Below are positions 24,511 to 34,406 of a DNA stretch of 64,000 nt, piece by piece. Numbering within the stretch: the stretch's first letter is position 1; every line of letters begins with the position of its first letter. The translations under genes were made by a program, and so were the position numbers. The notes beneath the pieces are model-generated. The model had not been told where the DNA came from, searched no databases, and was given only the letters and a program-made list of their open reading frames with translations. The stretch lies in assembly GCA_963737365.1 (NCBI GenBank), contig CAVTSD010000001.1, forward strand, positions 1,798,001 through 1,862,000, written 5' to 3'. Origin of the DNA: Roseiarcus sp963737365. GTDB taxonomy: Bacteria; Pseudomonadota; Alphaproteobacteria; Rhizobiales; Beijerinckiaceae.

Positions 24511-26150
24511 CGCTTGATCTCCCAGGTCGTCGCGCCATCCTTGTTGTCCTTGATCGCGATGCCCAGGGCGGTGAGTTGGTCCCGCAGCCTGTCCGACTCC
24601 GCCCAGTTTTTTGCGGCGCGGGCGGCTGTGCGAAGCGAAATGAGCTCGTCAATGCGCTTCTGGGTAACTGGGTCCGCGGAACAGCTGCCGTCCGCCTCGA
24701 ATTTGAACCAGCGACCAACGGCTGTCGCCGTGGAGGTGGAGATACCGCGCGCTTCGCCGATCGCAGTGCGCGCGCTCGGTGCAGCGGAATCGATATTGAT
24801 GCTCAGCCCGTCGTTGCCCGTTGAAATGGCCCAATCAAGTTTGGAAGGGTCGCAGCTGAAGCCGAGAAACTGGAGGGACGCCGCCAGAGCAGGCCGTTCG
24901 CCCGTGCGTGCCAACTCCTGGAGTCGAACAATCGCGTCATGCGTATTGAGATCGTCAGATAGAGCGTCAAGTACCCCTTCGTTGACCGACTCGGCGGAAG
25001 AGGCCGCGCCTCGGATCAATCGATACCACTCACTAAGTTTTTGATCTGCTCGCTCCAGCTCCCTCACGGTCCAGTCGATCGGCTGGCGGTAATGCGTGCG
25101 CAACATCGCGAGCCGCAAAACCTCGCCCGGCCATGCGCGGCCGCCGAACTTGGTCGTGTGCAAAAGTTCGTGGATGGTGACGAAGTTGCCGAGGCTCTTC
25201 GACATCTTCTCGCCTTCGACCTGCAGGAAGCCGTTGTGCATCCAGACATTGGCCATGCGGGAGGACTCAAAAGCGCAGCAGGATTGGGCGATCTCATTCT
25301 CGTGATGGGGAAAGACGAGATCGATCCCGCCGCCATGGATGTCGAACACATTGCGGCTCGGGTCGTCGCATTTCAGGCCGCCGCCAAACGGTTCGAGCAG
25401 CGTCGCCATCGACATCGCCGAGCACTCGATATGCCAGCCCGGGCGCCCCGGCGCGGCGATGCCGGCCGGGCTTGCCCAGCCCGGCTCGTTGGGCTTCGAG
25501 GGTTTCCACAAGACGAAGTCCATTGGGTCGCGCTTGTAGGGAGCGACATCGACGCGCGCGCCGGCGAGCATTTCGTCGAGCGAGCGATGCGCGAGCGTCC
25601 CGTAACGCGGCGCCCACGGCAGCGCGTCCATCGCGTTCGGCGAGAACAGCACGTGATCCTCGGCGACATAGGCGACGCCCCGGGCGATCAGCCGCTCGAT
25701 CATGACGCGCATCGTGTCGACAAATTGCGTGGCGCGCGGCTCGTGCGTTGGCGGCAGCGCGCCGAGCGCGGCCACATCTTCGTGAAACTGCCGCTCGGTC
25801 GCCTCCGTGACTTTTGCGATCGCCTCGTTCAGCGGCAGATCAGGATACTCGCGCGCGGCGCGCGCATTGATCTTGTCGTCGACGTCGGTGATGTTGCGGA
25901 CATAGGTGACATGGGTTGCGCCGTAGACGTGCCGCAGGAGTCGGAACAGCACGTCAAACACGATCACCGGCCGGGCGTTGCCGATATGTGCGAAATCGTA
26001 GACCGTGGGCCCGCAGACATAGAGACGCACCGCGTTCGGGTCGATCGGCGCGAAATCCTCCTTGCCGCGGGTGAGGGTGTTGTAGAGACGCAGCCGCGCC
26101 GGCCGCGCTTCCACGGGCGTATTGTCTTCGGGTCGGGGCGGCGGCTTCAT
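24507..26150 (-). CDS. cysS: Cysteinyl-tRNA synthetase
   Basis: Class Ia aminoacyl-tRNA synthetase charging tRNA-Cys. The protein of 547 residues has YVCGPTVYDFAHIGNAR (zinc Cys and HIGH motif, near residue 53), TDVDDKI, GWHIECSAM (zinc ligands), DIHGGGIDLVFPHHENE, and GEKMSKSLGNF (KMSKS near 315). The C-terminal anticodon-binding part is longer than in E. coli (461 residues) by an insert after about residue 400. ATG 26150 is used; an upstream TTG is less likely. The stop overlaps the GNAT start. Confidence 0.96.
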   Translation of the reverse strand: MKPPPRPEDNTPVEARPARLRLYNTLTRGKEDFAPIDPNAVRLYVCGPTVYDFAHIGNARPVIVFDVLFRLLRHVYGATHVTYVRNITDVDDKINARAAREYPDLPLNEAIAKVTEATERQFHEDVAALGALPPTHEPRATQFVDTMRVMIERLIARGVAYVAEDHVLFSPNAMDALPWAPRYGTLAHRSLDEMLAGARVDVAPYKRDPMDFVLWKPSKPNEPGWASPAGIAAPGRPGWHIECSAMSMATLLEPFGGGLKCDDPSRNVFDIHGGGIDLVFPHHENEIAQSCCAFESSRMANVWMHNGFLQVEGEKMSKSLGNFVTIHELLHTTKFGGRAWPGEVLRLAMLRTHYRQPIDWTVRELERADQKLSEWYRLIRGAASSAESVNEGVLDALSDDLNTHDAIVRLQELARTGERPALAASLQFLGFSCDPSKLDWAISTGNDGLSINIDSAAPSARTAIGEARGISTSTATAVGRWFKFEADGSCSADPVTQKRIDELISLRTAARAAKNWAESDRLRDQLTALGIAIKDNKDGATTWEIKR

Positions 26151-26407
26151 TGGCAATTCTCGTCGGCTTCATATCGTTAAGGCCGGACGACAGACAGGCG
26201 TCGCCCGGGTCTGGCCGGATGATCGCTTCTCGATGGCTTTGATGAAAAGGAGACGCGAACCAGCCAGCTTTGAGCTAGCGGCTAATGATGCAAATCCGGA
26301 TAATTGGACACGCGGGCGTCATGGACGGCATCCATGTGTCCAGCCCGGCGGTTTTGTCAAGCTTGGCGGGCGTGCAGTGGCGCTTTTGCTGCATGGAAGG
26401 GAAGATC

Positions 26408-27391
26408 GTGAACCGGAAGACGAATGGCGAGAGCGATTCTGGGCGCGAAGGGGCTAAGACGCGCCGACGGGCGATCACCATTCTGGGCGCGCCGGTCGAA
26501 GCGGGGGCGAGCGTGCCCGGCGCGGCAATGGGACCGGCCATGCTGCGCACGGCCGGCATTGTGAACACGCTGAGAGACCTCGGCTACGACGTCGAGGATA
26601 GGGGCGATCTCGCGATCGCTGACCCGTTGGTCCCTCTGGGCGCGCCCGAAGGCAACGCGCATCGGTTCGCCGATGTCGCCGCCTGGGCGCGGTTGTTGTC
26701 CCGCGAAACCTATGCGGTGGCGCGTTCCGGTCGGACCCCGATCGTGCTCGGCGGCGATCACAGCCTAGCGATGGGATCCATTAGCGGGGTGGCCCGCCAT
26801 GCGGCCGAGGAGGGGCGGGAGCTGTTCGTTCTCTGGCTTGACGCCCATTCGGACTTCAACACGCCCCTGACCTCGCCGTCCGGGAATATGCACGGCATGT
26901 CGCTCGCGATGCTGTCCCGCGAACCCGGTTTGGAGGGCGTATTCGGCGACGAGCCGCACGGCTTCGTCGATCCCAAGCGTCTGCACCTGTTCGGCATCCG
27001 GTCGATCGATGCGGGCGAGCGGCGGCTCTTGCAAGATCGCGGCGTCGATGTCGTCGACATGCGGAGGCTGGACGAAGATGGCTTCGCCGTCTCGATCCGC
27101 CGCATCATCGATCGGGTTCGGGCCCGCAACGGCCTGTTGCATGTGAGCCTTGACGTCGACTTTCTCGACCCGGCGATCGCTCCAGGCGTCGGCACGGCCG
27201 TCCCTGGCGGGGCGACCTATCGCGAGGCGCATCTTGTGATGGAGCTCTTGTACGAATCCGGTCTTTCGCCTTCGCTCGATCTCGTCGAGCTCAATCCGTT
27301 TCTGGACGAGAGGGGAAAAAGCGCGCTTCTGCTCGTCGACCTAACCGCGAGTCTCTTCGGGCGCTATGTGTATAAGGCGGAAGCGCAGTGA
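26408..27391 (+). CDS. rocF: Arginase
   Basis: Hydrolyses arginine to ornithine and urea using a binuclear Mn centre. The 327-residue protein contains GGDHSLAMGS near residue 115, DAHSDFNTP near 145 (D-A-H-x-D) and SLDVDFLDPAIAPGVGT near 248 (D-x-D), the three metal-binding blocks, and the C-terminal DLVELNPFLDERGKSA. I placed the start at GTG 26408, preceded by GGAAGGGAAG; an ATG five codons upstream is possible. Transcribed divergently from cysS, whose start is 257 nt away; that spacer holds an imperfect hairpin (26306-26341). Confidence 0.93.
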   Translation: MNRKTNGESDSGREGAKTRRRAITILGAPVEAGASVPGAAMGPAMLRTAGIVNTLRDLGYDVEDRGDLAIADPLVPLGAPEGNAHRFADVAAWARLLSRETYAVARSGRTPIVLGGDHSLAMGSISGVARHAAEEGRELFVLWLDAHSDFNTPLTSPSGNMHGMSLAMLSREPGLEGVFGDEPHGFVDPKRLHLFGIRSIDAGERRLLQDRGVDVVDMRRLDEDGFAVSIRRIIDRVRARNGLLHVSLDVDFLDPAIAPGVGTAVPGGATYREAHLVMELLYESGLSPSLDLVELNPFLDERGKSALLLVDLTASLFGRYVYKAEAQ

Positions 27392-27694
27392 GTCTCGACC
27401 CTGCACGTTGCTGATCGCATCGTCCGCGGCTAATATCGTTCTGAGGCTGTTGATTGGCCGGCAGATTTGCGAAGCGCACTTTGGCGTCTCTGTCATGCGA
27501 TTGAGCCAATCTTCAGCCATTTCAGGGATGGAGCACGGGCTTGAAAATACCTTGATTTGATTCGGCCATCGCGCTTTTTTCGGCGCCTTGGCCAAAAGTT
27601 TGGCTTGATCGCGTGCATCGATAGGTCGATAGCACCGGCGAAGCGGCCGCCCGAGAACAGCAGGGCGGTCCCGTGATGCGGAAGAAAAGATCCT
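27392..27694. other. Intergenic region before mdh, no gene seen
   Basis: About 300 nt between the arginase stop and the mdh ATG. The minus-strand frame crossing it runs into mdh on the opposite strand and has no recognisable domain. Presumably holds the promoter of the mdh-suc block; I see no sigma-70 or EcfG match I would defend. Confidence 0.5.
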
Positions 27695-28660
27695 ATGGCG
27701 CGCAAGAAGATAGCATTGATCGGGGCCGGGCAGATCGGCGGAACGCTCGCCTTCCTCGCGGCGATGAAAGAGCTCGGCGACATCGTCCTTTTCGACATCA
27801 TCGATGGCGTGCCGCAGGGCAAGGCGCTGGATTTGGCTCAATCAACCCCGGTTGAGAGCGTCAACGCGCGGCTGGCCGGCGCGAGCGATTATTCGGCGAT
27901 CGCCGGAGCCGACGTCGTCATCGTCACGGCAGGCGTGCCCCGTAAGCCCGGCATGAGCCGCGACGACCTCCTCGGCATCAATCTCAAGGTCATGGACGCG
28001 GTGGCGGCAGGCATCAAAACGCATGCCCCCGAGGCGTTCATTATCTGCATCACCAACCCGCTGGACGCGATGGTGTGGGCGCTGCAGAAGTTCTGCGGTC
28101 TGCCCCCCAAGAAGGTCGTCGGTATGGCGGGCGTGCTGGATTCGGCTCGCTTTCGCTATTTTCTCGCCGAGGAACTGCAGGTTTCGGTTGAGGACGTTAC
28201 CGCCTTCGTGCTCGGCGGCCATGGCGATGAGATGGTGCCCTCGGTCCGCTATTCCACCGTGGCGGGCATTCCGCTGCCCGATCTTGTCAAAATGGGTTGG
28301 ACCACGCAGGCCAAGATCGACGCGATCGTCGAGCGGACGCGCAAGGGCGGCGGCGAGATCGTCAACCTGCTCAAAACCGGGTCGGCCTTTTATGCCCCGG
28401 CAAGCTCAGCGATCGCGATGGCGGAATCATACCTCAAGGATCAGCACCGCGTGCTGCCCTGCGCGGCCCGCTTGAGCGGCCAGTACGGCGTCAATGACGC
28501 CTATGTGGGGGTGCCCGTGGTGGTCGGCGCCAACGGCGTCGAACGCATCATTGAGATCACGTTCGACGAGAGCGAAAAAGCCATGTTCGCCAAGTCGGTG
28601 GCCTCCGTCCACGGCTTGATGGAGGCCTGCAAGGCGATCAATCCCGCCCTCGCCGCCTGA
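27695..28660 (+). CDS. mdh: Malate dehydrogenase (NAD)
   Basis: TCA-cycle enzyme oxidising malate to oxaloacetate; LDH-like type common in alphaproteobacteria, 321 residues. Rossmann motif GAGQIGGT near residue 10, VIVTAGVPRKPGMSRDDLL with the substrate-binding arginines, ITNPLDAM, VLDSARFRYFLAEEL and the catalytic GGHGDEMVP His. ATG 27695 has GGAAG about 10 nt upstream. It opens a plus-strand TCA block with sucC 57 nt downstream; a short GC hairpin lies in that gap. Confidence 0.97.
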   Translation: MARKKIALIGAGQIGGTLAFLAAMKELGDIVLFDIIDGVPQGKALDLAQSTPVESVNARLAGASDYSAIAGADVVIVTAGVPRKPGMSRDDLLGINLKVMDAVAAGIKTHAPEAFIICITNPLDAMVWALQKFCGLPPKKVVGMAGVLDSARFRYFLAEELQVSVEDVTAFVLGGHGDEMVPSVRYSTVAGIPLPDLVKMGWTTQAKIDAIVERTRKGGGEIVNLLKTGSAFYAPASSAIAMAESYLKDQHRVLPCAARLSGQYGVNDAYVGVPVVVGANGVERIIEITFDESEKAMFAKSVASVHGLMEACKAINPALAA

Positions 28661-28671
28661 TCGCCCTGAGC

Positions 28672-28688
28672 GCCCGCTCCCAGCGGGC
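28672..28688 (+). terminator. Short GC hairpin between mdh and sucC
   Basis: GCCCGCT (28672-28678) pairs perfectly with AGCGGGC (28682-28688) over a 3-nt CCC loop, followed by the T-richer CGTTCGTTTCTC. It could partly terminate mdh transcripts or stabilise the processed mRNA end. Confidence 0.4.
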
Positions 28689-28717
28689 CGTTCGTTTCTC
28701 ATGAGGTTTTCGCCGCC

Positions 28718-29917
28718 ATGAACATCCACGAATATCAGGCCAAGGCGGTGCTGAGGGCTTTCGGCGTCCCCATCGCCTCCGGGTTTCCCGCCTTCACGCC
28801 GGACGAAGCGGTCGAGGGCGCCAGGAAACTCGCCGGTCCGCTTTGGGTGGTGAAAAGCCAGATCCATGCCGGCGGGCGCGGCAAGGGCCGCTTCAAGGAG
28901 GCCGCGGCGGGCGACAAAGGAGGGGTTCGCCTCGCTCGCTCGGTCGACGAGGTCCAGATGTTCGCAAAGCAGATGCTGGGGGCGACGCTGGTGACGGTGC
29001 AAACCGGCGCCCACGGCAAGCAGGTCAATCGTTTGTACATCGAGGACGGCGCAACGATCGACCGGGAGCTCTACCTTTCGGCGCTCGTCGACCGTCAGAA
29101 GAGCCGGGTCTCCTTCGTCCTCTCGACCGAAGGCGGGGTCAACATCGAGGATGTCGCTCACAATGCGCCTGAAAAGATCCACACCTTCGCCGTCGATCCG
29201 GCGACCGGGATCATGCCCCATCACGGCCGCGCCGCCGCTCGCGCGCTGGGGCTCACCGATGATCTCGCCAAGCAGACTGAGAGCCTGATCGCGAAGCTCT
29301 ATGCCTCGTTCCTGGCAAAAGACATGTCGATGCTGGAAATAAACCCGCTTGTCGTGCTGTCGAACGGCCAATTGCGCGTTCTCGACGCCAAAGTGTCGTT
29401 CGACGACAATGCCCTCTATCGTCACCCCGATATTTCGGCCTTGCGCGACGACAGCGAGGAGGACGCGAAAGAGATCGAGGCCTCCAAGCACGATCTTAAC
29501 TATGTCACGCTCGAGGGCTCGATCGGCTGCATGGTCAACGGGGCTGGGCTCGCCATGGCCACGATGGACATCATCAAGCTCTATGGGGAAAGTCCCGCGA
29601 ACTTCCTCGACGTCGGCGGCGGCGCTTCCAAGGACAAGGTCGCCGCGGCGTTCAAGATCATCACCGCCGATCCGAACGTGAAAGGCATTCTCGTCAACAT
29701 TTTCGGCGGCATCATGCGCTGCGACATCATTGCCGAGGGGGTTATCGCCGCGGTCAAGGAAGTGGGCCTTAAGGTTCCTTTGGTCGTGCGCCTCGAGGGC
29801 ACCAATGTCGACCTCGGCAAGAAAATTCTCCGCAACTCGGGCCTCGACGTGATTGCGGCGGACGATCTCGACGATGCGGCGCACAAGATCGTGAGCGCCG
29901 TAAGATCGAGAAGCTGA
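28718..29917 (+). CDS. sucC: Succinyl-CoA synthetase, beta subunit
   Basis: ADP/GDP-forming succinate-CoA ligase beta chain, 399 residues. ATP-grasp domain with the start MNIHEYQAKAVLRAFGVP, VVKSQIHAGGRGKGRFKEA, and EINPLVV, then the C-terminal LEGSIGCMVNGAGLAMATMDIIKLYGESPANFLDVGGGA and ILVNIFGGIMRCD. ATG at 28718 with a GAGG site 9 nt before it. Unusually, sucD does not follow directly: a cupin gene and a 200-nt gap intervene. Confidence 0.97.
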   Translation: MNIHEYQAKAVLRAFGVPIASGFPAFTPDEAVEGARKLAGPLWVVKSQIHAGGRGKGRFKEAAAGDKGGVRLARSVDEVQMFAKQMLGATLVTVQTGAHGKQVNRLYIEDGATIDRELYLSALVDRQKSRVSFVLSTEGGVNIEDVAHNAPEKIHTFAVDPATGIMPHHGRAAARALGLTDDLAKQTESLIAKLYASFLAKDMSMLEINPLVVLSNGQLRVLDAKVSFDDNALYRHPDISALRDDSEEDAKEIEASKHDLNYVTLEGSIGCMVNGAGLAMATMDIIKLYGESPANFLDVGGGASKDKVAAAFKIITADPNVKGILVNIFGGIMRCDIIAEGVIAAVKEVGLKVPLVVRLEGTNVDLGKKILRNSGLDVIAADDLDDAAHKIVSAVRSRS

Positions 29918-29955
29918 GTGCGCGAAGTGTATACTGCAACGCGGGAGACGGGCCC

Positions 29956-30327
29956 ATGCCCCCATCCAAGATCAATGTTCTCGAGGCCGTCGACCGAAAG
30001 ATTAAGGAAGTCTTCCATCCGTTCGTGGTCGGCGATGTGAACGACAGCCAGGTCAAGGTGGCGAAGTTCGGCGCTGAGTTCGATTGGCACGCGCACGAAC
30101 GCGAAGACGAGGCGTTCTTCGTGCTGCGCGGGCGCATCGCGATCGACTTTCGCGATGGCGTCTCAGAAATGAGCGAGGGTGATTTTGTCGTCGTCCCGCG
30201 TGGGGTTGAACATCGGCCCCGGTCGCTTTCTCCCGAGCCGGTCGTCTTGATGTTCGAGCCAAGCACGACGCTCAATACTGGCGATGCCCTCAGCGCCCTG
30301 ACGGTGCGGGATCTCGACCGGCTTTAG
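29956..30327 (+). CDS. Cupin domain protein
   Basis: Small single-cupin protein of 123 residues. The two cupin motifs are clear: FDWHAHEREDEAFFVLRG (G(X)5HXH(X)3,4E(X)6G-like, metal ligands H-x-H and E) and EGDFVVVPRGVEHRPRS (second His). Probably cytosolic, with no signal peptide. ATG 29956 follows GGGAGA. It sits 38 nt after sucC and 200 nt before sucD, inside the succinyl-CoA synthetase pair. Reaction unknown; it may be a small-molecule-binding or isomerase-like protein. Confidence 0.85.
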   Translation: MPPSKINVLEAVDRKIKEVFHPFVVGDVNDSQVKVAKFGAEFDWHAHEREDEAFFVLRGRIAIDFRDGVSEMSEGDFVVVPRGVEHRPRSLSPEPVVLMFEPSTTLNTGDALSALTVRDLDRL

Positions 30328-30526
30328 GTCCGGGATGGGGAAGATGTCGTTGGCTCCGCGAAAAACGGTGGAATTTACGTAGTTACATGTATATTGGTTG
30401 TGTGGGTGGGCTTGGATGAACAACATCACTTTCGCGGACTTCCTTCCCGGCTCGGGGCCTGGTCTGCGAGTGCGCCGCAAAAATCCTTTTCGATCGAACT
30501 AAGCCGCCAAACTCCGAAAGCCTCTC

Positions 30527-31414
30527 ATGTCCATCCTCGTCGACGCCGACACAAAGGTCATCACCCAAGGCTTTACCGGCAAGAACGGCACGTTCCATTC
30601 CGAGCAGGCGATGGCTTACGGCACGAAGCTTGTGGGCGGCGTCTCGCCCGGCAAAGGCGGCTCGATTCACCTTGGCTTGCCTGTGTTCAACACAGTCGCT
30701 GAAGCGCGGGAAGAAACTGGCGCCGAAGCCAGCGTGATCTATGTGCCGCCACCTGGCGCGGCAGACGCGATCTGCGAAGCGATCGATGCCGAGACACCGC
30801 TCATCGTCTGTATCACCGAAGGCATTCCGGTGCTTGACATGGCGCGCGTCAAGCGGTCGCTGCAGGGCTCGAAGTCAACTCTGATCGGTCCGAATTGCCC
30901 AGGAGTCATGACTGCGGGCGAATGCAAGATTGGCATCATGCCAGGCAACATCTTTAGCCGCGGCAGCGTCGGGGTCGTCTCGCGTTCGGGCACGCTGACC
31001 TACGAGGCGGTGTTTCAAACGACGCGCGAAGGTCTCGGGCAGACGACTGCGGTGGGGATCGGGGGCGATCCGATCAAGGGCTTGGAATTTGTCGATGTGC
31101 TCGCCATGTTCCTGGCCGATCCCAAGACCGAGTCGATCGTGATGATTGGCGAAATCGGCGGGCAGGCCGAAGAAGACGCCGCGGAGTTTCTGAAGGACGA
31201 AGCCAAGCGCGGCCGTTCAAAGCCAGTCGTTGGCTTCATCGCTGGACTGACAGCGCCCTCAGGGCGCCGCATGGGACACGCGGGCGCGATCATTGCTGGC
31301 GGCAAAGGGGGCGCCGAGGACAAGATCGCGGCGATGGAGGCGGCGGGCGTCCGCGTCTCGCCCTCTCCCGCTCGGCTTGGCAAGACGTTAGTCGATTTGT
31401 TGCACGGTAACTAA
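30527..31414 (+). CDS. sucD: Succinyl-CoA synthetase, alpha subunit
   Basis: Alpha chain, 295 residues, carrying the CoA-binding Rossmann domain (VITQGFTGKNGTFHSEQAMAYG) and the phosphohistidine loop GRRMGHAGAIIAGGKGGAEDK. ITEGIPVLDM and GPNCPGVMTAGECKIGIMPG are typical. ATG 30527; the 200-nt gap to the preceding cupin gene may contain a secondary promoter. sucA follows 13 nt later. Confidence 0.97.
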   Translation: MSILVDADTKVITQGFTGKNGTFHSEQAMAYGTKLVGGVSPGKGGSIHLGLPVFNTVAEAREETGAEASVIYVPPPGAADAICEAIDAETPLIVCITEGIPVLDMARVKRSLQGSKSTLIGPNCPGVMTAGECKIGIMPGNIFSRGSVGVVSRSGTLTYEAVFQTTREGLGQTTAVGIGGDPIKGLEFVDVLAMFLADPKTESIVMIGEIGGQAEEDAAEFLKDEAKRGRSKPVVGFIAGLTAPSGRRMGHAGAIIAGGKGGAEDKIAAMEAAGVRVSPSPARLGKTLVDLLHGN

Positions 31415-31427
31415 GGGAGTCCGCTCG

Positions 31428-34391
31428 GTGGCTCGTCAGGACGTTAATCAGGCGCTGCTGCAAACCTCGTTTCTGTACGGGGCCAACAGCGCCTACATCG
31501 AAGCCTTGCAGGCGCAATACGAGAAAGACCCGCAGTCGGTCGAACCCGGCTGGCGCGAGTTCTTCGACGCGCTCGGCGATGATCCTGCGAGCGTCGTCAA
31601 GACGGCGCGCGGCGCGTCATGGCGCAAGCCCAATTGGCCGGCGACCCCCAAAGGGGATCTGATCAATGCTCTCGATGGCGATTGGCCGGCGACGGAAAAG
31701 GCGGTCGCCGAGAAGCTGCGCGCCAAGGCTGAGGAGGCGCGGCCAACAGCGGCGCCGAGCGACGACGACATTCGTCGCGCAACGCGTGATTCCGTCCGCG
31801 CGCTGATGATGATCCGCGCGTATCGCATGCGCGGCCACCTCTACGCCAATCTCGATCCGCTGGGCCTCGAGCAGCAGAGGGATCATGAGGAGCTTCATCC
31901 CTCGACCTACGGGTTCCAGGAGTCCGACTACGACCGCAAGATCTTCATCGATCATGTGCTTGGGCTCGAGTACGCGACGGTGCGCGAAATGCTCGCAATC
32001 CTGCGCCGGACCTATTGCGGGACCATCGGCTTCGAATTCGTCCATATTTCCGATCCGGCGGAGAAGGCCTGGATTCAGGAGCGCGTCGAGGGCCCCGACA
32101 AGGAGATCCAGTTCACGCGCGAGGGTAAGCGCGCGATCCTCGGCAAGCTCATCGAGGCAGAGGGATTCGAGAACTTCTTTGACGTCAAATATACCGGCGC
32201 CAAGCGCTTCGGCCTCGATGGCGCTGAAGCGATGATTCCCGCGCTTGAACAGATCATCAAGCGGGGTGGCCAGCTAGGCTTGAAGGAGATTGCTCTCGGC
32301 ATGGCCCATCGCGGTCGGCTCAACGTGTTGAGCCAAGTGATGGGCAAACCCCACCGCGTCATCTTCCACGAATTCAAGGGCGGTTCGGCTTCGCCTGATG
32401 AGCTCGAAGGCTCAGGCGACGTCAAGTATCACCTTGGCGCGTCTTCAGACCGCGAATTCGATGGCAACACGGTTCATCTCTCGCTGACCGCCAATCCGTC
32501 TCATCTCGAGATTGTCGACCCGGTTGTTTTAGGCAAAGTGCGCGCCAAGCAGGATCAGCTCCATGACGGCATCGAGCGGTCGAAGGCTCTACCGCTCCTC
32601 ATCCACGGCGACGCAGCTTTTGCCGGGCAAGGCGTGGTGGCCGAATGCTTCGGCCTCTCGGGCCTGCGCGGTCACAGGACCGGCGGCTCGCTGCATTTCA
32701 TCGTCAACAACCAGATCGGCTTCACCACCTATCCGCGTTATTCGCGCTCCTCGCCCTACCCATCGGACGTCGCCAAGCTGGTTGAGGCGCCGATTTTTCA
32801 CGTCAACGGCGATGATCCGGAGGCGGTCGTATTCTGCGCCAAGGTCGCGATCGAGTACCGACAGAAGTTCCATAAGCCCGTCGTCATCGACATGTTCTGC
32901 TATCGACGGTTCGGCCACAACGAAGGCGACGAGCCCTCGTTCACTCAGCCGATCATGTATCGACTGATCCGCTCACATCCGACGACGCAGCAGATCTACG
33001 CCCAGAAGCTGATCACTGAAGGCGTCGTCACCCAGGGCGATGTCGACAAGATGCGCTCGGACTGGCGGCGGCGGCTCGATGCGGAATTCGAGGCCGGCCA
33101 ATCCTATTCCGCCAACAAGGCCGATTGGCTCGACGGCCGCTGGGCGGGCGTGAAAGCGTCGCGTGAGATCGCCGACGACGATCGTCGTGGTCAGACTGGC
33201 GTTGATCTTGATCAACTCCGTGCGATCGGAGAACGCATCACCGTCGCGTCGCCAGGTTTCAACGTTCATAAAACCATTGCTCGTTTTCTTGAGAATCGCC
33301 GGGCGACAATCAAGGCTGCCGAGGGAATCGATTGGTCGACCGCCGAGGCGCTCGCCTTCGGCACGCTGCTCGATGACGGCTTTCCGGTTCGCTTGTCTGG
33401 CCAGGACAGCGAGCGCGGCACGTTCTCGCAGCGCCATTCGGTGCTGATCGATCAGGAGACTGAAGCGCGATACGTGCCCCTGAACCATATCCGCGAGGGG
33501 CAGGCGCGTTACGAAGTCATCAATTCGATGCTGTCTGAAGAAGCCGTGCTCGGCTTCGAATACGGCTATTCGCTCGCCGAGCCGAACGCGCTCGTCTTAT
33601 GGGAGGCGCAATTCGGCGACTTCGCCAATGGCGCTCAGGTCGTGTTCGACCAGTTCATCTCGGGCGGCGAGAAGAAGTGGCTGCGCATGTCGGGTCTGGT
33701 TTGCCTCCTGCCTCATGGCTACGAAGGTCAGGGGCCGGAGCATTCATCAGCTCGCCTCGAGCGCTATCTCCAGCTCTGCGCCGAGGACAATATGCAGGTC
33801 GTCGTCTGCACGACGCCAGCGAATTTCTTCCATGCGCTGAGGCGCCAGCTCAAGCGTGAATTCCGCAAGCCGCTCATCGCGATGACGCCAAAGTCGATGC
33901 TGCGAAACAAGCGCGCGGTCTCCAACCTCGCGGCTTTCGGGCCGGGCACGAGCTTTCACCGCTTGTTGTGGGATCATGCTGAGACCCACAAGGGTGAAAA
34001 GATCAAGCTCGCCGAAGACGACAAGATCCGCCGCGTCGTCGTCTGCTCGGGCAAGGTCTATTACGATCTCTACGAGGAGCGCGAGAAGCGCGGCGTCGAC
34101 GACGTGTACTTCCTCAGGGTGGAGCAGCTCTATCCTTTCCCCATCAAAGCGCTGGTGAGAGAGCTTTCCCGCTTCAAGAAAGCGGAGATCGTCTGGTGTC
34201 AGGAGGAGCCCAAGAACATGGGCGCCTGGGGCTTCGTCGAGCCTTATCTCGAATGGGTGCTCGGCCAGGTTGGCGGCAAGTCGAGGCGCGCGCGCTATGC
34301 GGGACGCGCTGCCTCCGCCGCCACCGCAACGGGTCTGATGTCGAAACATCTGGCGCAACTCAAGGGCTTCATCGACGAATGCCTGGCCTGA
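31428..34391 (+). CDS. sucA: 2-oxoglutarate dehydrogenase E1 component
   Basis: ThDP-dependent decarboxylating subunit of the oxoglutarate dehydrogenase complex, 987 residues. The N-terminal segment SFLYGANSAYIEALQAQYEKDPQSVEPGWREFF that docks to E2, GMAHRGRLNVL, FHEFKGGSA, the ThDP-binding GDAAFAGQGVVAE, MFCYRRFGHNEGDEP and the C-terminal WCQEEPKNMGAW are all present. The start is GTG 31428 with GGGAG upstream. Located between sucD and a YciI gene; sucB and lpd follow. Confidence 0.97.
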   Translation: MARQDVNQALLQTSFLYGANSAYIEALQAQYEKDPQSVEPGWREFFDALGDDPASVVKTARGASWRKPNWPATPKGDLINALDGDWPATEKAVAEKLRAKAEEARPTAAPSDDDIRRATRDSVRALMMIRAYRMRGHLYANLDPLGLEQQRDHEELHPSTYGFQESDYDRKIFIDHVLGLEYATVREMLAILRRTYCGTIGFEFVHISDPAEKAWIQERVEGPDKEIQFTREGKRAILGKLIEAEGFENFFDVKYTGAKRFGLDGAEAMIPALEQIIKRGGQLGLKEIALGMAHRGRLNVLSQVMGKPHRVIFHEFKGGSASPDELEGSGDVKYHLGASSDREFDGNTVHLSLTANPSHLEIVDPVVLGKVRAKQDQLHDGIERSKALPLLIHGDAAFAGQGVVAECFGLSGLRGHRTGGSLHFIVNNQIGFTTYPRYSRSSPYPSDVAKLVEAPIFHVNGDDPEAVVFCAKVAIEYRQKFHKPVVIDMFCYRRFGHNEGDEPSFTQPIMYRLIRSHPTTQQIYAQKLITEGVVTQGDVDKMRSDWRRRLDAEFEAGQSYSANKADWLDGRWAGVKASREIADDDRRGQTGVDLDQLRAIGERITVASPGFNVHKTIARFLENRRATIKAAEGIDWSTAEALAFGTLLDDGFPVRLSGQDSERGTFSQRHSVLIDQETEARYVPLNHIREGQARYEVINSMLSEEAVLGFEYGYSLAEPNALVLWEAQFGDFANGAQVVFDQFISGGEKKWLRMSGLVCLLPHGYEGQGPEHSSARLERYLQLCAEDNMQVVVCTTPANFFHALRRQLKREFRKPLIAMTPKSMLRNKRAVSNLAAFGPGTSFHRLLWDHAETHKGEKIKLAEDDKIRRVVVCSGKVYYDLYEEREKRGVDDVYFLRVEQLYPFPIKALVRELSRFKKAEIVWCQEEPKNMGAWGFVEPYLEWVLGQVGGKSRRARYAGRAASAATATGLMSKHLAQLKGFIDECLA

Positions 34392-34406
34392 GCAAGACCG
34401 GTCAGC

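Noticed and set aside
28427..29965. 512-codon minus-strand frame
   Set aside because: Antisense shadow of mdh/sucC in GC-rich DNA.
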